Below are positions 1 to 14,300 of a stretch of DNA of 64,000 bases, piece after piece. The position numbers and the translations under genes were made by a program. The stretch comes from Leuctra nigra (taxonomy: Eukaryota > Arthropoda > Insecta > Plecoptera > Leuctridae): positions 20,466,948-20,530,947 of the forward strand of contig OW203763.1 in NCBI GenBank assembly GCA_934045905.1, in the 5' to 3' direction. Every line of letters begins with the position of its first letter. Positions within the stretch are counted from its first letter, which is position 1. The notes beneath the pieces were generated by a model that saw only the letters and a list, made by a program, of their open reading frames with translations, searched no databases and was not told the origin of the DNA.

Positions 1-3000
1 TGCAATTTTTATTTTATCATAAAATATGTATAATTTTCACCATATGTGTATTCAATGCTGATTAATGTCGTTTCTAAACATAGTTTTGGAGGAGGAGTGT
101 ACAAGCGTGGAAACAAGTAGCTAAGTTGGCTATCTCTCTCTGCTCCACATAAAAACATGTTTATATTATGAGTCAGAGAAAGGCAGAATAACACAATCTT
201 CTTTCCACCACTGTACACAATATGCTAATAGTTTTAAGTGTTTTGTATGTAATAATTTACTGCCAGCAAATATGGTATGTGTTCAGTTAGTGGTGGCACC
301 CATTTTTTATTACTATAGAGTGTGGCAATTTACCACATTTGCACTTACTGAACGCCCAGTCAACTAAGCGCATTTAAAGCAATCCACAAAAAATTACTAG
401 ATTCTTTGTCTTCAAGGTCTGAATGAAATCACGTCGTCATCTATACTAGTTAACGTTCCACATTCCATTGAATAGAGCTCGGTTTTTCTGTCTTTTCTGT
501 ATGAACCCATTATCATGCTGGATTGGTGTGCTGACTGTTGTCTCTTGGGTGTCCTGCTTTACAGACAGACCACCAATGCCATAATGACCTAGTCTTCATT
601 GTCTGTTTCAAGTAATTATTGTTTGTTTTTAATGAGAGTAATTGTTGGGGCTCTATTTTGTAGCTAAGATTAGGCAGTTGTAGACAAGGTGAGCTGTTAT
701 CCAAATGTTTTGTTTGCATGTCATACGTACTTCAGACAATATGCCAGTAAATACATGATTCTTCAAGGATATAAAAAATGGTACAATGTTATTTTTTTAT
801 TTATAGATTATTGATTTCTAGATTCCCTGTCTTGTACAAGTTAGTAGTAATTAAACAATCTTTCTGCAATTGTCATTTTCTGCAATCTTATTCAAACTGT
901 CTGCAAATTTTAAATAACATGTTACTGAGCTATTCTGTCATTTAGTCGATGAGGGTACCTCTTTTTTAAAGAAACTGGATTGCTTAGTAATATTTTGTTG
1001 TCAATATTAAGTAAAATATGATCTTACATGCTACAATATCTTTAGATATTGTTGAAGTGCCAACCATTTTAAGTGATCAATGTCAATTCTTCACACCAAA
1101 AGTGTTGGCTAATGTGCGCACATGCACAATTTCAGTTATCATTGCATACCAATCCGAATACTGTTGTAATTATCCGGTATTTGTTTAACATTGATTTCGA
1201 TCTTTGTCTTCGTTTACAATGATAATGAATATCAATTAATTTAATTCAACATAGAATGTATAGGTATCTATGTAGTTTTTGTGTCGTTTCTGTTAACATC
1301 ATACAAATGCAAACTTTTTCGTGTGGCAATATGGTTTTTACTTTGAAATATGTAAAACATTTGATTCAAAATTGGCTTCCAACAATGCAAGAATGTAACT
1401 ACTTCATTGTCATCAGTACTTTGCCAATACTAGGTAATTTTGTGACAACGAAAATTATGATATACGATGAAAAGCTGTGAATCAAATCTAATGAGTGATG
1501 AAATGACTGGGCTAATTTGTATTACTACTTACCTGTAGTGTGTCAATGGTTTGAGAGAAAGAAATGGATATTTTAAAAAATGTTGATTCTAAACTGACAC
1601 TATGATATATACGTCAATACGTATTCAGATATTATATTTTCATATGATTACTTAATTCAAGTGTTGGGTACAACGGAATTTTGTTCCTAAACTCAAAGTT
1701 CTATCTTTCACAACTACGAGTGTATTTATTCTATTTGTGATAAAGACAGGAAATGTGAATTGTATTATTAAACTAAGATGTATGATTAGTAAAGTTCAAA
1801 ATAAAAATGTTTTTCAAAATGTTAAGTATTGCAAATTCTTAATTGACAATTACCTACATAACAAACTATTATTATATTACTTTTATAAACTGTACCTACC
1901 ATCCATTGTAAGAAAACACTTCGAATTATGAATGAAAACCTCTCCACGTATTACTACATAGTGTTATGGTGTACCTACTTGAATTTCTCAGGTACCTATG
2001 CAAAACTTATAGAATTTTGACTTTGTCTAGGATTGAAGTGATTTAGTTGCCTACAAAAATGGGGGTTTAATGTACATACTAAATATTTCATTTTAATCCA
2101 CAAGTGAACCTCGTTGGTAGTTTCCCCTCCCTCAAATGCACCAGCCTGTATGTTATAATATGCTATTGCCCCCTCAGCTTATCACTTTGCCCCTGTTCTG
2201 CCACACCAGCTATTCTTTTCTGGCACCACCATTGCTAATAGAAACAGTTGCAAACACAAACAAAATTATGTGCCTAAACTTATTGTATCACCAAGTCCTT
2301 GGAGGAACAATGTTCCCTTTGTAAATATTCCATCATAGCATTTGCTTGAATCCCCGACCACAGTTCACGGCTTTAGTTAAAAATGTATAAACAAGATGCA
2401 TGGGAGTTTACGATGAGTGTCAATGAGCAGCTCATTAGGTTTCATCTAGGATCATGAAGACTTATTTAAGGCAATGTTTAAGGTGACTCGACCGATCATG
2501 GATGGTCTGTGATCTTCATAATTATGTGTGAATTGATTGAAACTCCTACCATACACAATTACTATACAAGTTAAAATGTTTCGAGTTTCTAAGTTATGGA
2601 GGCCAAATAAAATTGTATAACTTTTTGGCTGATGAAGATCATTTTTTTGTATTCCTGGATTTGAACAAAAAGCTTATTTTCTGATAGACAGATGATGGAC
2701 ATAATACATGGAAAAAAAATTGAAAACATACCAAAGTGTGTAATTTTAAAAGTTGGAAACCAAAATTGTAAGAACCGTTTTGTTCTCTTAAAATACATAA
2801 ATTGAAACTAAACTTCATTATTATAATACGGATGTTAAAAGTAACTCCCACACATTATAGGAGTTTTTTATATTTAAGTAAAGTTGATATGTTGGAAAAT
2901 GTAATAAATAGTAATGGCAAATTAATAATTATTCAAGAAATTAATACTTTTGGGATTTTGATTGGTTGAGCCACCTCAAGTCATTATCCGAGTACTGCCG

Positions 3001-3661
3001 AGGGTATTGCAAACGGTACTAAATCTACTGGAGCCTATTTCAACTTCGTGTAAGTCTGCTTGCATGCAGACCGACGCCATTTTCTATTACATTTGAGCAA
3101 AACCAGTAGGTACTCCAACAATTTCCAATGGTACTAGGTTTATTTCGAACTGACGTCAAATTTTCATGCGAGCAGCTCAAATGAACTTGAAATAGCGAAT
3201 ATGTTCCCGTGATCTAAAGTCACATTACTCACCAGGTAAACCAGGTAAATAAAAGAAATATTTATTTGTTATCTTTGGAGTAGTAAAATAGTTCAGAAAT
3301 ACAAATATCTTACGAAAGTCCCAATGACAAGTGTAGTGAGTCAATGACAACAAACACATTATTAAATGTAAAATAAAAATATGATACATTTTTTTTGAAA
3401 GGCACTTATAGCCAGGTAGAATTCCTTTGATGGTAGGTACATAGGTATTAAAATTTTAAACATGGTTATCAAAATTCTTAATATTGCCACTTATTATAAA
3501 ATAAAATGTGGTCTAATAATTCTCCAGGCCGAGAGTTTTACCAATTTGCAACAAATAGTGGCTCTTCAGTGGAAGGAAGTATTTCTGTTCTGCATTCACT
3601 GCTTGACACTGAAATTATTGTAAGTATATTATTAGTTAATATACAGAATGGTATAAACTAT
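1..3661. other. AT-rich region, no gene recognised
   Basis: Downstream side of EDEM. It should contain the last EDEM intron and perhaps its 3' exon(s), but no reading frame resembles the EDEM tail. A CRE-like TGACGTCA occurs at about 3152. ORFs of 60-104 codons look random. Confidence 0.5.
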
Positions 3662-3669
3662 ATGACATA

Positions 3670-4189
3670 CAGACATGGGCAGTATCTAGATACTTGTATC
3701 TTAAGATACGTATCTAAGATACATTTGTATCTTGTATCTAGTATTTTAAATACATACGCCAATTGTATCAGTATCTTGTATTTAAAATACCCATTCCTAA
3801 AGTATTTTGTATCATTTTGAAGATTTAAAATACAAGATACTTTTTACGGGCTCAGAATTTCAAAGAGTGCAGACAAGTATCAAACAATACAAGTTGCTAT
3901 TTTGAATAGATCAAGAAAATGTTAAGTAATGTTTCCTTACAAATATATCAAATTAATATTGCATTTAGAAAGTAAGTCCCTACAGTTTTTTTTTTTTTAC
4001 TTTTTGATGATGTACGAGAAATTAAAGTATCTTTAAATGTATCTTTTTTAAAGTATCTAAAGATACTATCTTGTATCTTATATTTTAAATACATCTTTAA
4101 AATGTATCTTGTATTTTAGATACCCAAATTAAATGTATCAGTATCTTGTATTTTAAATACATTAAAACAGAGTATTTTGCCCATGTCTG
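3670..4189. mobile_element. hAT-like MITE rich in GTATCTTGTA units
   Basis: Ends CAGACATGGGC and GCCCATGTCTG with perfect 8-bp duplications ATGACATA (3662-3669, 4190-4197). The interior is many near-copies of TACAAGATAC / GTATCTTGTA, so it is largely self-complementary. No coding capacity. Confidence 0.9.
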
Positions 4190-4281
4190 ATGACATATAA
4201 GGTACATTACACAACAATCAGTTGAACTAGGACTTAATGAAAAATGTGTGTAAAATCATGAGAATTGGATTAGTTTAAAAG

Positions 4282-4599
4282 CATGGGCGCCCGCAGAATT
4301 TCTGCCAGGGGGGGGCAATGCAAGGAAAAAAAAAATCCAGGGTCAAGGGGGGTGTGGGGGGCGCGGCCCCCACCCTGCCCCGCAGGGCGTTTTTTGGTTT
4401 TTGGACACTTTGAAATCGATTTTGAGACTAGGTACAGGTATAGGTACTAAGAAATGTATAAGTTTTCAAAATATTATATATTTTTATTTATTGTGGATAT
4501 TGTGTGCTTATTGTAGTACATTTTCCCAATTTTTTTGGATATCCAGGGAGGGGGCAAGTGCCCCCCTTGCCCCCCCCCCCCCCCCTGCGGGCGCCCATG
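4282..4599. mobile_element. hAT-like MITE, ends CATGGGCGCCCGCAG
   Basis: Perfect 15-bp inverted ends and perfect 8-bp duplications TTTAAAAG (4274-4281, 4600-4607). Long G and C runs lie just inside each end. The 67-codon ORF overlapping it is a repeat artefact. Confidence 0.92.
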
Positions 4600-4741
4600 T
4601 TTAAAAGGTAAATTATTTTAATTGATGTTTGTTCAATGTACTAATTACATAAAATATGACATTCACATATACATATTATAATATCCTACATTTAAAAAAG
4701 AAAATTGTAGTGCTGCTTAAATGTTTGGAAATAGGTACCTA

Positions 4742-4999
4742 CCAACGTCTATACAATACTCTCTTCTAAAGGTTGAACCGATCGAGGGATTTCAGTACTC
4801 GGAAGTATTCGGCTTTGTCCTACTCTGTGACGTCATGGAGTAGGACATTTCTATCTAAATCACATGCCAGCGCATACAGACTATCAAGCAGTTGCCGGCT
4901 GTGTTGACGTCACGAAGTGGGAAAAGCCGAATACTTCCGAACACTGAAATCCCTCGTTCGGATCAACCTTTATAAGAGAGTATTGTATAGACGTTGGGT
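4742..4999. mobile_element. Foldback MITE with paired TGACGTCA sites
   Basis: Two arms of about 100 bp (4742-4860 and 4895-4999) are inverted copies, beginning CCAACGTCTATACAATACTC. Each arm contains a perfect CRE palindrome TGACGTCA (4828-4835, 4905-4912). Confidence 0.85.
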
Positions 5000-5251
5000 A
5001 CCTACTACCTACTGCAATGTGTCCAGATGATGTTATAGTTTCTAGCCTAACCCTACATACATTTTGAACTTCTAGCTTATCAATAGGTATTGGCATTAAA
5101 AATGTTATAATATTGATATTGATGACGTTAAAAATAAACACACATTTTTCTATCGAAGAAACATTTGAAAAATACTGATATCCAGCAAAGACGATAACTC
5201 ATGTGAAAATTCCTAATAAGTAATAACTTATTTAATCAACCAGGTACTCAC

Positions 5252-5392
5252 AGATTGTTGATGGGAATAGTTAGCCCGGACCCCTTCTTCTGGAGGGCGC
5301 CGAAATCTCATATCGACAGGAAATAAGTGTCCTTCCGTGTTGAAGAGATAATTAGTGGAATGTGTATTGACATAGTTGTCAATATCAAACAA
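5252..5392 (-). CDS. EDEM1: EDEM last recognised exon (calcium-binding TEGH motif)
   Basis: Encodes 47 residues including [10 protein letters not shown], the end of the GH47 catalytic domain, and a NYS sequon. Reading through the donor would add only seven residues (VSTWLIK) before a stop. Intron retention could therefore give a short protein, but the donor is strong. The normal C-terminal tail of EDEM1 is not visible downstream (positions 1-5251). Confidence 0.85.
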
Positions 5393-8300
5393 CTGCAACA
5401 ACATGTAAGTCACATATAAATTTCATCAAAGTAAATTAAGATTTGTTGTTAGAAACCTGAAAAGCTACAACTTAGCCTGATTTACATGGTACAATTTCTT
5501 GAACAACTTCTGTGTCACATTCCCATTTTTCATACAATTTTGTATTTACGCGATGCAACTTCTTGTTACAGAACTTGAGCTCAACTTTTATATCATTTAG
5601 AACATGCTCTAATTTCCATTCAAGAAGTGTGACACAGGTTGAACAAGAAGTTGCTCCGTGTAAATTGGGCTTTAAACATAACACTAGTTTAGAAACTGGT
5701 TTAGGTTTAGTGAACTATGTACTAATGCATTAGATTTTAAAACTCTATTATCTTCCAGGTTATCTGTTGGCTGGACTTGACCTAACAACCACACAAAAAT
5801 CAAACATTGTGGATGTCAGACATCAAATTATTACCATTCATGTCAATGATATTCCAACATTAATTTTGAGAAATTGCCGGTCCTATTACATTAGCCACTC
5901 ATTGCAAAAAGCCATGAATAATCAAGGTTGAATCAAGTTGACAGATAGACTTACCAAATAGAGGTATTTACAAGTTTCACTGAGAAAAAAGCTTTCCATG
6001 CGATCCTCAAGGCTTTTGTCCAGCACACTGTGAACGGTTGCGTAACCACATTCCGTCTTCGTGATGTTATTCAAACTCTGTAGAATTTCTACTCCAACAT
6101 GAAGATAAAACGGATTTTTGGTGGCCTGGGAAAAAATATCAAAAGCTAAATTTTACCAATAGTGAGAGAACCTACTGGTTAGCTAACAATTTTTAAACAG
6201 CTGCCGGTTCAGAAATTGGACAAATCCTTGTTTACAGAAACGTGGATGTCACAAATATAAAGAACATTATAGTAGTAGTAGTAGTTTATTGTTTGTAGCA
6301 GAATTCAGCTAATACAATACTATATTATTCTATTCTATACTATAATATTAATAGAGTAATATACAATGAAATTTGATATAATTTACACTTAAAGAATGAT
6401 AGCAAAAAGAATATCTAATACATTACATTGGAAATACACACTCTATGTTAAGAGTAAACTAGGTATACATGCATTATAAGATGCATACATACAATAGATA
6501 TCAGTACAGCTTTTAAACTTAAACATTACAGTTGAATAACAGTAGTGTAGGTTTACACAAAAAAAATCACATTTCAATATCAACTTACATGGTAATACAT
6601 AAATGATAAATATAGAAAATAAATAATCAGCAATTTCTGTCCCAAAACGTAGATTCATATGGAGGTGGAATAAGAGCATTTTCTTTTATTAATTTACAAC
6701 AAAGTCTTCTAAATAATTTGGGTTTCTCACTATTCCTTATCTCAATTGGGATCCGATTATATATTTTTATACCTTTACAAAAGATTGAATTATCTGCAAA
6801 CGAAGATTTATTTCTACAAGTTATAATATTATTATTCTTTCTAGTATTGTAACAATGCAGTTCTTTAGTTAGTTTGATTCTAGTGCTAAGGTACAGTGGT
6901 GAAAATCCCTTCTCAATTTTAAAAATAAACGTCAAGGTATTTAATAATATTCGGTTTTTCACATTCAACCAAGCTAAAGCATTGCACATTTTAAGAATAG
7001 ATGTATACCTATTGACTCCTAAGATACTCCTCATTGCCTTATTTTGTAATTTTTGAATGGAGTCAATTTCATTCTTATTCATTACATTAATCAATTAATC
7101 AACTTCATATTACATCTATGTATTATTGATTTGGGTGGGCTTTAGGAAAATATCTCTGCAAAAGTTTCAACAGCAGACAATTGTAAATTTAATACGCATT
7201 AACATGAGTGTGTGGCCTGAAAATGTGTGACACGTGTGCAGTTAGTTACCTGGTAGAGGAGATACGTGGATTCCACAAGCTCTGGCCTCAGAGGGTAGAA
7301 GGCCACATCAGCGGAACTGTGTTGCCAGTTCCAACGCTCGGGAAGAACTCCATAGCGTTTCCAAATAGCGTAGTAGAGCGCGTGAGCACAGATTGCTTCC
7401 TCAATATCACCGTCCATTACCTGAAAGTGAACGGTAGGGAGTAATGGTTCGCTCTGTAGTTTGGTTACCAGAATTGCATTATTTTGAATTTGTACAATAG
7501 CTCATGACCATTACTGGCTTACTGCAGAAAGCAGTAACTCACATTTTGTGAAAATTGTGTAAGCAGAAAAATTAAAACCCCAATAGATGATTCTATAGTC
7601 TGGCAAAAGCACTGTTAAAAAACCAAAGATACCTACTCAATTTTAAATTTTCACCAACACCTTTGCTACCTACTATGTGAGCATTATTAATTATATTAAG
7701 AATTATAATACCTACTGTATACTGATTATACTGTGAAATAAGATTCATAAGGATTTCCTTCAGAGCTCGGTATCATTGACAAACGCTTCTTTGTTCGGGA
7801 TTTGAAACTCTGTCGTCTATGCAAAATAACATGTGCGCCGTCTCGTAGAAATGTAATGCATCGCAAAGGTGAAATTTTTGCTGTGATGGCTTAGATTGTC
7901 TTACAGAGAAAATTGACACAGTATAACAAAATGCTTCTTATGTGGTTGTATTTTAAATAATGATCTGATCGTAAACAGAATGAATAGTATGATTACTATG
8001 TCATGAGAAAGCCAGAAAATGGTATAAAGTGCGGCATTAGACATCGACGAAAGCATTCAGATTTGCCGTTATAGCAGTAGCCAATCCCAACATGAAGCAA
8101 ATGTCAATGCCGGAACGCTGTATCTCAATTATATCAGAACTACAAAATATGAGTTGGTTACTTTCTGCAGTAAGCCAACGATATAATAGTGATTGCTTTC
8201 TGAGAAAAGGAACCTTATTGTAAAAAATGAGATTTTTGTTTCATGAGTTAATTTTTTTGAGAATATTTTTCTTTTCATTTCCGAAATTGCCAAGATAATT

Positions 8301-11300
8301 TTTTTAAGTTTTATACTGAAAATAATAATTATGAGATAAACAGCATTTAAAATACATGCCTACCTAATTGAATTGCTAATAAGATTTTACTGCTTCTTTT
8401 GTTTTACAAAAACAAGGTAACAAAGTTTACAGTAACAAAAAGTAAAAGATATACAAAAAATCGTGATTTTACGCATTATGACTTTGAATAGCGAAAACTA
8501 GGAACTACCTATTTACCATAAGGTTCCTTTTCATAAACTAAAACTATGTTACCTACCTGTATACCCGCAAATGCAGCTTGCATGGAATCAATCCACTGTG
8601 TGTGTACAGCACCATTATACATATCTACATTAACATATAGTGGATGCTCGCCTTTCCCGGCATTGCAATGCGGCCGCCTGAAATCAAAACTGAATTAATA
8701 CAAAGCGTTTAGAAAAGCGATGCAAAGCTAAACACCAAGGCAAACCATCAACAGGATTATCAGCACAAACTCCAGTCAGCTCATAAAAATAGATGGAACA
8801 ACAGGTATTTTTCTGAATTATAAGCAATAAGAATCAACAATATCACCAGTATTATTTTGTGCAAGATAACAATGCAAATTGGGTGTGGTTTCTACATTTT
8901 ACAAAAAAAAAATTAAAAACCATTTAACACAACACAATTCACATGCCATTCATTCAGATTTCCCAAGAAATTGTTTAATTAATGATTTTAAATTTTCCAA
9001 TAATCCAACACCAGGAGAGGAAAGAGTAGGTACTATATTTATTTGAATCATTATTTTGATTCAAGATCACGTAACAGATAAGTAATTCAATCCTGACTTT
9101 GAATTTTTAATCTAACATAAAATGAGCATAGTCGCTTGAAGAAGACATCAGTAGGGGGGGCCAACGGTCTGAACAACAATGGTGTATTCAGTATTCTGAT
9201 CGAATTTTATGCATTTTTAAAAAAATTTACACTGATTACTTCTTTTGAATTCAAAAAACTGTTGAACTTAAAAAACTATTTAGTTGATAATAGGGCTGGT
9301 GAACCTATGAATCCAGGAATTAATTTGGGGACAAATAATATTCAGTTCAGTTCGGGGGTTTTCAAGAAATTTTCTATCAAGATATTTTGTTTCGTTGAAT
9401 ATTTCAGGCATGCACAAAGATCTTAAAAAATCCACGACATTTCATCCCCAAATGAATTCTGTTATCTTGTCAAAACTTGGTTTAGGAGATATACCTACAT
9501 AATTTCACTGCAATGTAGTGATACCTTCTTTAACAAATTGTGTTTTCGATGAACTTCATACTTTGATCCGATCAAAGGGGTAAAAGAAATTAGAGCAGAG
9601 GTGAGTCTACCTAGATTGCCCTGTAGTTTGATTTTGTAATTGATAATTTATATCTTAAAACGAATGTGCGGCTCTTAAATTAACCTGGTTTAATATCTTC
9701 GTTAAGTTTGACACGCATGCCTATGAAAACAAACGATGGTTACCTTGGAGGATGATTGATGTATACATACAAAGCAACACAAAATAAAAAAATAAACAAT
9801 CTAAAAACCAGCATGCATGTATTCCCTTACTGCAGTTATACCTGCATTTGTGGTGATGTTGCTCCCTTCACCAATAACTCCCAATGCTAGCAATAGAAAT
9901 CAATAAAAGACTTAGACATTGAAAAACATTCCTGTGGCATATGCATATTTAAATTCATTTAACTAGAGGTACAACACAAACCAAAGTAGACATAAGCAGG
10001 CAATCAAAATAAAATAAAATTGTGTTTGATCAGAAACAATCACGTAAATAAAAAGTTTGTAATTGAACTTGATTGAATTAAAAATTACACATTATCCCAG
10101 ATTTGAATAACAAATATGCAAATAATGGAACAATAGCCAACCATCATTCTTTGATCTAACCCAAATAATGAAATTTAGCAATAACATGAGTCGAATAAAA
10201 TACATATTCCATGGTATTCCATTAGGGCTCCCATCCGTACCGTTTTTGACGGGACAGTCCCTTCTTTTGAGGTAGTGTCCCGTTGTCCCCACAACATTTT
10301 AAAAACCCTGTATTTGTCCCGCTTTTCTAACAAGTCAAAAATCCCGCTCCTTTTCATTCAAATGCACTCTGCATCGATAATAAATATAATAATAAATATT
10401 ATCTAAATCATGATAGTCATTGACTTTCTTTGGTTTATCCCTCATTTTTATACAAAACAAACGTTACCTCTTTGGAGACATTTAAAATAGGTAGGTAATA
10501 GGTAGGTTCATGATAATAATTAATAGGTATACCTATTCAAGGAAACAAAACTACGCACGTTCAATAAAAAGAAACACAATTTATTTCCTGTCAAAAGTGC
10601 GTAGAATTGCTCTAAATCATGTTATGAATTTCACATTTTTCCCGGGGCTATGCGCCCCGGACCCGCATTTAGCTGGGGGGACACCCCCCAGCCACCCATT
10701 GTTGCCGCACGGGATTTTAAATCTGGAATTTTTTTGTCCCGCTTTTTCACATTTAGAATATGGGAGCCCTATATTCCATGGACATGCATGGTACCATTTA
10801 CATTGCATTACACTGCAATACATTACAATACAATGTAATTCCATTACATTGCATTGCACTACATGCATTACATGGCATGGTAGCATTACTTTTACCAATT
10901 TGGTTCATAGCACATTAACGAATTAAGCACATGTGCACAAAACATTACTGAAAAAAACTGATGGAACAATATTATAATTCATTTTCAATACATTAGAGAT
11001 TATAGAGTGAAAGGAACCTCGGATGTTGGAAATATCTAAATTGGAACACTTCGGCCACCTTTTAAAATTATCAATCTCTAAATGCCATTTTGGTCGAATA
11101 TTGTATGTTGATTGCTTTCCATAGTTTAATATTGTTCCCACATTTCAAAAATTCCAAAAAACCTTTTGCCAAAGGAAGACCTTGTTTTCGAACTAGTAAA
11201 TTTGGTAATTATTCTTACAAAATTATCAGCAAAACCTGTTTTTTTCATATCTTCTGAACAATTGCCAAATGGCACTTACGTGATTTTACACACTGACAAT

Positions 11301-14300
11301 ACCTATAAATATAGACAGTGGTTAATTTGGATATGGACGAGGGTGGACACGTCCCCTCACTCTTTTTTCAGGGTGGACGCCATTCACCTACTTATTTTAA
11401 TGGAAGTAAAAATCAGCTTAAAATTGTGTACAAATCAAGTAAAAAGGCACCAAATTTGTTCCTGAAATTCTAAATTTTCCCGGGGCCACGCGCCCCGGAC
11501 CTGCGTTTGGGGAGGCCTTCCCCCCAACCCCCCAATTGTTTTTGCAGGCAAATGTTTCCCATGGCAATTGCGGAGCGTCTGCCCACTTACTATTTTACAA
11601 ATTAACCACTGAATATAGATATGGATTACAAAAAGGATGCAACATTTTTGCTTAATGTTTGGCCAACCTTTGGTATTACTTTATAAAGTTGATAAATAAA
11701 ATCTATCTGTAACAGTTTCCATCTGGACTTACCCTTTCCTCATGTATTGCTTGATACCTCTGTAGGCTTCTGCAAACATGAAGTAGTCTTCTCTCTCTCC
11801 AAACATAACATATGATTTGAGCAAATACTCGAAGAAAGAGTCAAGGCCAGCACCCAACCCACTAAGTCGGCCCAGCCATTTTCCTGAGGCAGCATCAATT
11901 GTATTACCTGGCAATCAAATAGTTAATTACTAATTGAACATTATGTACTTAGTATAATGTTGAACATAGAGGGCCGTCCCGAAAGTAACAGCAATGCGAG
12001 TATAACATTTGTATTATTTGAAATATATCATTCAAATTGCACATGATAGAGTACCTAACTGTTCCTCTATACAACAGTACGACTCAAAATTGTCTGAGTC
12101 ACAAGAGATGCATTTGGCGATCATGGATTATTGATGATTATTAGAGTTTAACGGCGCGTCAACGACGAGGTTATATTGCGCACATTAATTTTAACTTTTA
12201 ACTTTGTTGAACTAAGTGGGGGACATCGGGAGGGGTCGACCTAACGGGCCCGATCTGGGGGAGTCTGAACTGGTGGGAAAGCCAGGTCAGAATGGGGACA
12301 GACCGGGGGGTGGAGAGCTTCGGGCCGGTGGGACTCGATTTCAGGGGGATCACCATCTCGAGGGGGGGAGGCCGGCCCGAGGGGCCCGCGAATTTGGGGA
12401 GGGCATGGGACTAGGTCGACCCTGGACTGCACTTGGTTGGGGCCAACTCGTATGTGAGCCGGCCCCAAGCCCCACCACCACGTCAAGGTGGCAGTCCATT
12501 GGTGGGGCGATCATGGAACCCAACTCTCCAATTATATTCAGGCAAAAACTTGTGGGGGCTCTATAGAATCCACTTCTTCCCAACCAATACTTTGTTCCTG
12601 TAATAAAACCATGTCTCCAAAGACTGTACATACTATACCAAATGGTGGTAGTCGAAGGGCGTAAGACTCAGGACGTTACTTATTGACTCGTCCAATCTGC
12701 CGAATGCCTGCGTTATTGCCAAACAGTGCATTACCTGATTTTTGCTAATTTAGTGGAGAGTTGGGTTCAACGATTCCGCAAGCAAGTTTTCTGTCACTCA
12801 GAGAATGTTGAGTGGAAGCATTGTATAAAGGAAGAGTTAAGCCACATTCACATAAAGCGCGGAAAGTGGAAAGCGTTTTTCTCAATACCAATCAGAAATC
12901 CAGAAACCGCTCGTGGAGTACCTGCGATTGGTTAATAGAAAAAAAACGCAAAACGCTTTCCGCACTTATGTGATTGATTGATTATTGTGGTTTAACGGCG
13001 CGTCAACGGCGAGGTTATATTGCGCGCATTAATTTTTACATATAACTTTGTTGATAAGTGCAGGACATGGGAAGGGGGTCGACCTAACGAGCCCGATCCG
13101 GAGGAGTCCAGCACTGGTGGGAAAGCCAGGCCGGAATTGGGACGGACCGGAGGATGTGAGGATTCGGGCCGGCGGAACCCGATTTCAGGGGGATCACCAT
13201 CTCGAGGGGGAAGGCCGGCCTGGGGTCGACCCTGGCTGCTCTTTGTCTGGACCTCACCACTGACCTGTCCAGCATAGGTAGCCCTTACACATGAGCATAT
13301 GCTCGCCGGCGTAGCTGCAATGGATCATTGGCCAACACAAACCCCACCACCGCGATAAGGTGGCAGCCGTCGATGGGGGCACTTTTGTGAATGCGGCCTT
13401 ACTCTATCACCATACACCATTTGTAACCCTTCCTTACATCCTGACTCCTTGGAAGTTTTCCACAGAAACCTACATTCTCACAATTTGAACCATATATTTC
13501 AATGAATACAAAAGTTCTACCTACTTTTCAGTTACTTTTGGTAAGGCCGTCGTAAATCTGCTTCTAAGGTACACAGATTTATAATTTGTAAGGGTTCATT
13601 TAATAAGTAAGTACAAGCAAAACTGTTGAAAACCAACATACCTAAAAGTCCTGTACTTTTAGAACGTAGACCCCAGAGTGCCTTACTGGCTCTTCTAGCA
13701 ACACCTTCATACACCGGATCTTCTAACAACCGACTCAGGACACCAAACTCCAGAACAAGAGAACCAGCTCCGGCCGTGCAGGTTTCCGACACTTGATCTG
13801 GCAGTGCACCACGCCGTAAGTTAACTCGAGGGAAAGGAATGCCAGTGGAACTTTCTTCAAATGCAGGCAACAAGCGGGATGCTAAGTCATGTGCCAAACG
13901 CAAGAGTTGGTCATCATACCAGCTCGGGCGAAGTTTACCAAATGGTTGCTTTGGATCAATCATTAGTAGATGCGCTGATAGTAATGCACCGAGAATCCTA
14001 AAAAAAAATGCAACGATTTAGCTCATTGGTTATCAACCAGTGGGGTATTCCCCGGTATGAGGGAATTTTAGGGTTCCGGGGGAATTGTGTCATGAAAATA
14101 CAAAACGTATTTTTAAACAAATTCTCATAATTGTCAGGAAATTCTCTAAAGTAACCGATTTCATCAAATCGACGAAAATTGTTGTCCAAAATGCATAGAA
14201 ATGGCCTAAATTCACCTTTGAATTTTTAAATTTTCCCAGGCCTTCACTTATTCACTTATTTCACTTAGTTCACTTATTAACATCCGACTGCATGTGGATG

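Noticed and set aside
3670..4189. CRISPR-like array because of repeated GTATCTTGTA units
   Set aside because: Units are degenerate, unspaced and inverted, inside a TSD-flanked transposon in a eukaryotic genome.
9136..9426. 96-codon plus ORF as a gene
   Set aside because: No domain, no homologue that I recognise, in the middle of an EDEM intron.
12216..12631. ORFs of 81-116 codons on both strands
   Set aside because: They lie in the GC-rich repeat, where stops are rare on both strands; the protein is Gly/Pro/Arg composition noise and the copies do not keep the frame.
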